Assembly: GCA_944470555.2 (NCBI GenBank)
Contig: OX104127.1
Location: forward strand, 137,348,786 to 137,412,785
Direction of reading: 5' to 3'
Length of the DNA: 64,000 nucleotides
Origin: Heterobilharzia americana
Lineage: Eukaryota; Platyhelminthes; Trematoda; Strigeidida; Schistosomatidae
Shown: positions 57,660 to 64,000 of the stretch, piece by piece
Position numbering within the stretch: the first letter of the stretch is position 1
Layout: each line of letters opens with the position of its first letter
Position numbers and translations under genes: made by a program
Notes under the pieces: generated by a model
Databases searched by the model: none
What the model saw: the letters and a program-made list of their open reading frames with translations, nothing else
What the model was told of the DNA's origin: nothing

Positions 57660-59522
57660 TTTTGTTATTTGTTCTAATATACTACGCGGGATTACACCAG
57701 TAAAAATACACCTTATACAATGAATCATACTAACTCGGTGCTCAAGTTTTTTGAAACCATCCAGTCCATTGTTGTTCTGGATACTTTCAAATATTCGCTT
57801 TATTCCAAACATATACGATAAGGTATGGGATTTTCATCACGGAATATTTCAACAAATTCACTTTCCATACAACATTTTTAAAAGAAATAATTATTACATC
57901 TACATAGTATTAATAATAATAGTATTGAAGGCACAAGTATAAGAAACGGGCAGTTAGTGTTGCTTAAGCAACTGTTCTTGATTTGTAAATTAGCATAAAA
58001 CCAAGTGTAACTTTGATGGTGGCAGTTAAATCAGCCAGCACAGAGATTCACAATCCCATACAGGTACCCTAGGAAGGGTAATGTGATGTATTTTTGAGCA
58101 TTTACAAATCCATTTCCAACCGGTGTAACGTTTTTCCTTTTTTATCTAAGCTTGAGAAACAAAAGCTCAAAAACCTTTTAAAAGAGTGTGAGAGCACAAA
58201 ATACGTTGAGAAGACATTTGAAAGACTAAAACAAACTGAAAGGGAAGAATGTGATAGAACATAATCGGAGGAAAATTTTTTGATAGCCCAAGATTTACTC
58301 AGGCCACCCTACTAAGTGTCGTTATTGTGTATACATCATGATTGTACTCTTGAATCATAAATTTTGACAGGCAGTTACCATTAAACAAATGCATAGGTTA
58401 CCCCTCATCGCAATCTCCAACGAACAGCTTACTTTACACAATACCATCCTTTAACTGTTCAATTGAGATCTTAACAGTTGTAAATTTCCTTGCTTCAAAA
58501 CTGAGATTTAAGTCCACAAAGAAAAATGGGTTTTCGATAGGTTGCAGTAACGCCTTGCTGATAAATTTTAAGAGAATAAAACCAAAGTTTAAATACACTT
58601 CCTACCAATCATCTGTAACACTTAAACACTAAATAAAACATTAATTAGGAACAAGACATGTATCAGAGAAGGAAAATTTCTCTCCTCAAGGACTCCATTA
58701 ATTATCATATGCTACAGATTCTTGATTGGTTTCATCTTTTTTGAACCACTTGTACTTCTAAGATTATTGCTCAGAAGGGAAGAAAATCAAAACAACCACA
58801 GAAATCATTAGTTCATAAAAAGAAAATTCCAGCACTATGATGCTCAACAGTTCATTATCATCCTATTATATGTAAAAGCTTTCTGTACCTTTCACCATTT
58901 GGAGAAAACTAAGTTTCTTTGGCTGTGGCACATCATCTTTACAAGGAAAATCAGTACTATAACCTTTGCTTAAAGTTATCTGTTTTGTTCACCTTCTACA
59001 TACATTTACCAGTGTTAGGCTACAGGATACATTAGGAATGTTTCACTTATATAATAAACTGAGAAATACACGATTATCAGTTTCACCTTAAAACATTTCT
59101 GTAGAAAAAAGTTTGACTTCGGCCAATTTCCAGACAGTAATTAGTCTGTCTTAGTTGACCCTAGTTGGTATAGTACTGATTTTCCTTATATGAAGGACTT
59201 ATCTTCGATAAACAAGTTACTTATTTTCAACGATGAAAAGTTGTTTACTTTCTTTTCATGTTTACTGATCTACTGATTTATATTTTTCTGTATTAATGGT
59301 CAACAGTATGTTTTGTATGTGATAGCAGTTAGAAAATTTTCTCGTTCATGAATAAACCTCATTAATTATTTACAAGGTATGGTTTGCTTTCTCAACAGTG
59401 ACTTTGTGACATTCTACGTAGTTTATATGATGTAAAAGATTCGACACTTGAGAAAAACAACCACGAAATCGTAAAAGCTTAAAACCGTCGATCAACTAAT
59501 CCTTAAGATGGGATAGGAATAC
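57660..59522. other. AT-rich, nothing recognised
   Basis: No supported gene or repeat. Confidence 0.45.
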
Positions 59523-59548
59523 ATATATATATATATATATATATATAT
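59523..59548. repeat. AT dinucleotide microsatellite
   Basis: Thirteen uninterrupted AT repeats. Confidence 0.95.
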
Positions 59549-59714
59549 CAGGTGAATGGATTAAGACCTTAAGATTTTGATAATAAGGAGGTATGGTCAG
59601 AATCCCTGAAAAGTCCTAATTCTTAAACATAAAAACACAAAAACAGGCTTTGACGTAGGAATCATTGTTTTAGTTTGCATTACTTACTATGAAGCTGTAC
59701 TTGTATGTTAAGAC

Positions 59715-60855
59715 CAGAATGACTTGTGTACGTCGAGTGGTATCCGTCATCGATGCTCGCTGTCTCCATTCCTGTTCATTTTTACCATAGATGTTATAAC
59801 TGAGGTCTCCTTCTCGTCAACTGACCACACACGTATTGACTTGATCACCGGAGAATTCTTGGTAGACCTAAAATACTCAGATGAAATAGTCCTGTTAGGT
59901 GAAGACACTAACAAGATGCAGAGTTGCAATGTGAGAATCTTTGGGATGTGTTCTCAAGATTCAAGTTCAAATTGTGTCCTCAGAGGTGCCTTGGCTAACA
60001 ATAGACAGTGATGTGGTTGAGTGCACTGAACACTTTACTTACCTGTGAAGTCAAACCAATCCTGAAGGGTTAGTGGTCGAAGAAATCTCTCCAAAGGTAG
60101 GAAAGGCTTGGCTGGCTTTTGCCACCCTACGCCATCTGTGGTGCCGCTGTGATATTCGATTATCTTTTAAGTGTCAAGTGTACTATGCAGTAGTCCACTT
60201 TGTTCTACTATGGGACTGTGAAACATGGCCATTAAAGGTAGAAGACATCAGAAGGCTTCAGGTGTTCGACCACTGTTGCCTTCGCAGTATACGCCGTATT
60301 CCGTGATGTCACCATGCGAGTAACGCAGAATTCAGTGGTAGAGTTTTAGAGAGAAGAGGTGAATCATTTGACACAGTTGTGAACCTTCATCGACTGAGAT
60401 GGCTGGGTCATACGTTCCGCTTGTCTAGTCACTGTCTGTCTCATCACACAATGTTGGCCATAAAAAGGCTGCCCGCAGCGAGACTAAAACATGGCGCCAA
60501 TGCTTGAAGTCTTTGTCTGTTCGTTTGAGCCACGTAAGGCGATGCAGACTAGCCGGTTGTAGGTCTGAAAAACAAGAGAAACTACTGGTTGGATACTGTA
60601 GGTTATAGGGCTCAGAACTGATGTCAGTGGCACAGATACATACACACGTTATCCTCTTCTTAACCGCTATAGCTAGTCTCATCATATTCTCATTCTTCCT
60701 TTCTCTGTTCTACTACTTTCTACTTTTACTTCTTTCGAGCGATTTTTCTTTCCTTCCTCATTCTCCATTTTATTGCCTTGTTACTTGATGCACTGTGGCA
60801 ACATCTACAGTTATTCAGTAGTGCCTGGTCCTGTGTTGATCCTGATGATGATGAC
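59715..60855 (+). mobile_element. RTE-type (SR2-like) element, 5'-truncated relic
   Basis: Starts inside the RT: GIRHRCSLSPFLFIFTIDVI (template-grip), DHTRIDLITGEFLVDLKYSD EIVLLGED (catalytic YADD-type motif reading YSDE), then a deletion and LSKGRKGLAGFCHPT-type C-terminal segments seen in several frames (KVGKAWLAFATLRHLWCRCD IRLSFKCQVYYAVVHFVLLW DCETWPLKVEDIRRLQVFDH CCLRSIRR at 60073-60306), WRQCLKSLSVRLSHVRRCR at about 60490-60545, and a 3' end with TGATGATGATGA at 60845. Distinct from the RTE at 18422. Dead: catalytic Asp pair changed, multiple stops. Confidence 0.75.
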
Positions 60856-62219
60856 AAACAGCAGAATTCAAGGTTTAGTTAGTAGAGTTAATTATAAGCA
60901 TTATTTAGCTAATAAGGTTAGGTAGTCACCACTAATTATGCTAAATATTCTTTCACTAGGTTTCTTTTATCCCTAGCACTATTGAATAGTAGTTAAACTC
61001 AGACATTTTTTATCCGACGGGCAGTTTAAATCCTATGTAGTTACTAAAGAGTTTTTCAAGAACCATCTCTCTGCAGCAAACATCCAATTTTTTTAGAGAA
61101 ATGTTAATTATATACGATTCTAGTAAGTAAGTCAAAATTAGCGTAAATTTCAAATTCTATGAGGCTTATCCATTACAAACATTAACGTTTATTTGTTTCA
61201 TTTTTGTCTGTCCTACACATACATAACTGTTAAATCTATCCCCAAGTTTGTAAATTTTTATTTGCATATTAATCATCGGAGTACCTAATATAAAATTCAA
61301 CAGGCTTTAAACTCTGTAAGAAGCAGTAAAGTGTCAAAGACTTCATCCAGTCGTCAGTAGGTTAGTGTATTTATAAATATTTGCTCACCCGAATTTTACA
61401 AGAACAACGCATATGGGCCAATATCATTTAAGGTAGAAAAATTTATGAAGTAATGTGGTAACTGATTCCAAAGTTTAAAAAGTGAAGGCAAGAGTAGGAT
61501 AAGGTTGCCTACTATCACAGATCATCTCACGTCTCCTCTGTGTTCAACTTCTAAGACCAGCAGTTGCTGATTTCAATCATCTAACCATTATTGCTGTTTC
61601 TTTCATGGTCTTATCAGTGACTACTTCAGAATAACGTTCAAATAATAGATGTTCATTCACTTCCTCCTTATACAATATTTTGTTGAGGACCATTTTAGTA
61701 TTTTCTTCGTCATCCTGAGCAATGAATTAATAAAGATTCATCTACACCTAGATCTTAAGGCGTTATCAACAATGAATAAGTAGATCTTATATTATTTACA
61801 ACAGATGATTACTGAATGGCTTGTCAATTTCATAAGTGTACTCTTTCAAAAGATAAGTATTCAGAAAGTGAGAATTTCAATCTCGTCGTACTGTTTCAAT
61901 CTCTACTATTCTAAACTGTTATTACGTTAGTCTATTGGGACATGTTTATATAAAGTGTTAGATTAAAAATAATAAATCCTTCGAATATGTGAACAATCCC
62001 ATTTGTATATAGCAAAACACAGAAGACGACTGTAGTGACCAAAATATTTTATCTGCGACTAAATCATTCTCTTATCTATACATTTATTAGTATATAGTAA
62101 AAAAAGATGTAACATTCCAGGGTAATTTCTGATCAAAGATCAATATAGATTGGGTTACAAAGGAAAGTCACGTTGTGAGAAAATAAACAAAATAAAACTT
62201 CTTTCATCATATGTGGATT
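60856..62219. other. AT-rich, nothing recognised
   Basis: No supported features. Confidence 0.45.
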
Positions 62220-62700
62220 ATGACAAAGAAGAAGGTTTTACATACTTCTTTTAAAAGCATAATGATGACTTGAACTTTTGAATCGCTAATGCTTCAGCTA
62301 TGTCCAGATGCTTTAACCTCACTCCTTCCAAGTGGTTTAGTTGCACTTTGTACAGAATTTTGAAAAGCACATCAAAGAAGCCAAATATTCTGAGTTTACC
62401 AAGTGTTGTGTTACAGAGCTGAGGATCTCTTACTGCCTGCCCCTCTTGTCTACCAAGTTGGGTAGTGCCCGTGAGCACGTTGTATAAGCTAACGCAGAGT
62501 GTGGCCAGTAAACTCGGCTTCATAGACAACAAGTAAACTGATATACACAAGCAATGATGTGCCATAATGCTCCACTTTACCCTCAGCGTACTGACGAATG
62601 AGTTTCTGAAAGAGGAATATGATTCTAAGATCGGTTGCAAAAAAATGTTTTTTTAATGAATCTTGATAGTCTCTTTCTAAGTATATCTGCAGCATTATTT
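62220..62700 (-). pseudogene. PLE (group C) C-terminal relic
   Basis: Minus-strand reading: FQKLIRQYAEGKVEHYGTSL as a decayed endonuclease part, then FDVLFKILYKVQLNHLEGVR LKHLDIAEALAIQKFKSSLC F, the terminal motif shared with 54600-54680 and 39380-39480. No RT and no YIG triad. The intervening 62250-62640 open frame is largely non-homologous filler. Confidence 0.65.
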
Positions 62701-63189
62701 GTGGTTAAACACTAAAGTCCTTTTCGGAGAAATATCCACCAGTTCTGTGACAATTTTTGGATTTAGATTCACTTTATGAAGAATAGGCGGTCAATTCAAT
62801 ACTTAAAATGCCAAAAAAAATAACCTGCAGGTTCCACCCTTAATAATCCCTTGACCCCTTCAAAAACAGGAAAAGCACTTAAACGATGTTAGTTTTATTG
62901 ACAAGTCAGCTATATTCCAAATACTGCACGATTAAGCACATACTCAAGTAAGGTTTTGAAAACTTTTGAGTTAAATTAATCAGTTGTGAATATTTTGCTT
63001 ATTTTCAGCTTCTTGAAAGTTCTTAGGATTAGGCAGTATGTGTTCACACAGTTGATAATCACGTTTTTGTACCACATTTAGTTTCCTTTTGGTTTCTTCA
63101 GTTTATCTTCACTGTAAATCAGTCGACAGAAAAGTTGTCCTATGTCAGAATGTCATAATGAATTATCGCTGTTATCAAATAGACTAACC
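62701..63189. other. AT-rich, nothing recognised
   Basis: No supported features. Confidence 0.45.
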
Positions 63190-63415
63190 TCAGCTTCAGT
63201 CTTATCGCTTGTATTATACCGTCGTTGATTAGACCGAATTGATTGGTCTCTATTTATATATGGCATCCCGTGCAGATGCTTCTATATACCTGTGTTCTAG
63301 TCAAAGATGGATAGTGGCTACCAGTGGAATCCGGGATGCGCATTTCATCTTATTTGGGATGTACCTGCCTCCCAGTGAGCGATGTTGATCCCACCGGCAC
63401 TCGGACTCGGGAGTG
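63190..63415 (-). mobile_element. Sm-alpha-like (family 1) tandem pair of fragments
   Basis: On the minus strand the 3' part of one unit (63415 down to 63307: CATCGCTCACTGGGAGGCAG, GTACATCC, GAAATGCGCATCC, CCACTATCCATC) is followed at once by the 5' part of a second unit (63307 down to 63190: TTTGACTAGAACACAGG, GAGACCAATCAATTCGGTCT), with the junction at ATCCATCTTTG. This is the unit-to-unit junction of a tandem array. The CUGAUGAGUC segment of the ribozyme is deleted. Confidence 0.65.
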
Positions 63416-63670
63416 GTCAATTCGGTCCAATTAACGACGGTATTAAACAAACGGTTATACCAAAACTATACCATTCGCTCAAGAAGTGGCTATCGTAGCT
63501 CGGTGGTGTAGTGGATAACGCTCCGGCATTTGAGGAGATCGCTTCCTAGTCTGAGTCCCGGTGGGAACAACATCACTCACTGGGAGGCAGGTACATCCAG
63601 CTGACGAGTCCAGAATAGGACGAAATGCGCATCCTGAATTCCACTGGTAGCCAATATCCATCTTTACTAT
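63416..63670 (+). mobile_element. Sm-alpha-like (family 1) copy with preserved hammerhead
   Basis: Opposite in orientation to the pair at 63190-63415. Contains the 5' part from GGTCAATTCGGTCCAATTAA, AGAAGTGGCTATCGTAGCTC, A-box-like TGGTGTAGTGGATAACGC, TCTGAGTCCCGGTGGG in place of the B box, AACATCACTCACTGGGAGGC, ribozyme and CCAATATCCATC end. Best-preserved family-1 copy. Confidence 0.8.
63590..63645 (+). ncRNA. Hammerhead ribozyme, core intact (family 1)
   Basis: CUGACGA at 63601-63607 (CUGANGA with N7 = C), stem II GUCC-AGAAUA-GGAC, GAAA at 63622-63625, self-complementary stem III AUGCGCAU and cleavage triplet AUC with C17 at 63633. Stem I ACAUCCAG / CUGAAUUCC pairs with one C-A mismatch at the fourth pair. 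All invariant core bases are present, so weak activity is possible. Confidence 0.65.
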
Positions 63671-64000
63671 AACCTCAGCTTTTTTATGAGTTTCTTGAAA
63701 TGAGGAGAATAGCATTCAATTATAACTGTTCTACCTTATGTGAATTTTGTGGACCGCTGATCAACTCACGTGTCAAGAAAGAATAATACTGTTCCCAAGT
63801 CTACTCATTTTGAAGTGAGAAGTCTTTTCTCCAACTTATTTTGTACCAAAGGTATGCAAAATAAACTTGTTAGAACTCAACTAAAATCAACAACAACATT
63901 TTGAGCTTTCCTCCTTCTTGTTTATTACACGTTGGATTTGTGTGTTATGCATTTTCTACTGGTTATCAGCTCAGTTTGCATTCCACTGATAGGACTTAGA
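63671..64000. other. AT-rich, nothing recognised
   Basis: No supported features to the window end. Confidence 0.45.

Noticed and set aside
59523..59548. Z-DNA or promoter TATA element
   Set aside because: A pure AT microsatellite with no gene start nearby.

Overview
The window looks like AT-rich nuclear DNA of a schistosome-type trematode (Schistosoma or a close relative such as Trichobilharzia). Three things point there: Sm-alpha-like retroposons carrying hammerhead ribozyme motifs, many degraded Penelope-like elements (PLEs) with YVDD reverse transcriptase and GIY-YIG-like endonuclease remnants, and RTE-type and CR1-like non-LTR relics. Species cannot be decided from the sequence. There are no prokaryotic features and no complete host gene.

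Layout. 0-5 kb: retroposons of two hammerhead families, including a striking fold-back copy at 4.6-4.85 kb inside an insertion bounded by 12-bp direct repeats, plus a PLE scrap at 3 kb. 3.7-10.5 kb (+): four exon candidates (3743-3897, 5018-5097, 8217-8430, 10417-10483) whose splice sites and reading phases fit one chain; the joined protein has a leucine-rich stretch and a hydrophobic segment but I do not recognise it. 12.7-17.5 kb: five tandem copies of a ~964-bp unit in the order A-B-B-B-A. 18.3-23.5 kb: a PLE on the minus strand interrupted by a nearly full-length RTE element with a 10-bp target duplication, and followed by an inverted partial PLE copy; both PLE ends carry an identical hammerhead-like motif. 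23.7-24.4 kb: second RTE relic.

26-31.5 kb: a dense set of hammerhead retroposons, often in opposite orientation next to each other. 34.6-40.6 kb: several PLE relics in alternating orientation, including the longest open RT fragment of the window (223 codons, minus strand). 41.8-44 kb: degraded CR1-like element (-). 45-51.4 kb: retroposons, a PLE with an inverted terminal copy and a damaged hammerhead motif, an internally deleted RTE copy with a 10-bp target duplication, CR1/Jockey-like and PLE scraps. 54-55.8, 59.7-60.9 and 62.2-62.7 kb: further PLE and RTE-type relics. 63.2-63.7 kb: a tandem pair of family-1 fragments and one copy with a largely preserved hammerhead core.

As a whole this is a retroelement-rich intronic/intergenic region. 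The notable theme is self-cleaving ribozyme motifs in at least three unrelated retroelement groups (Sm-alpha-like family 1, a second family 2, and PLEs). All element boundaries are estimates by eye unless a direct repeat is cited.
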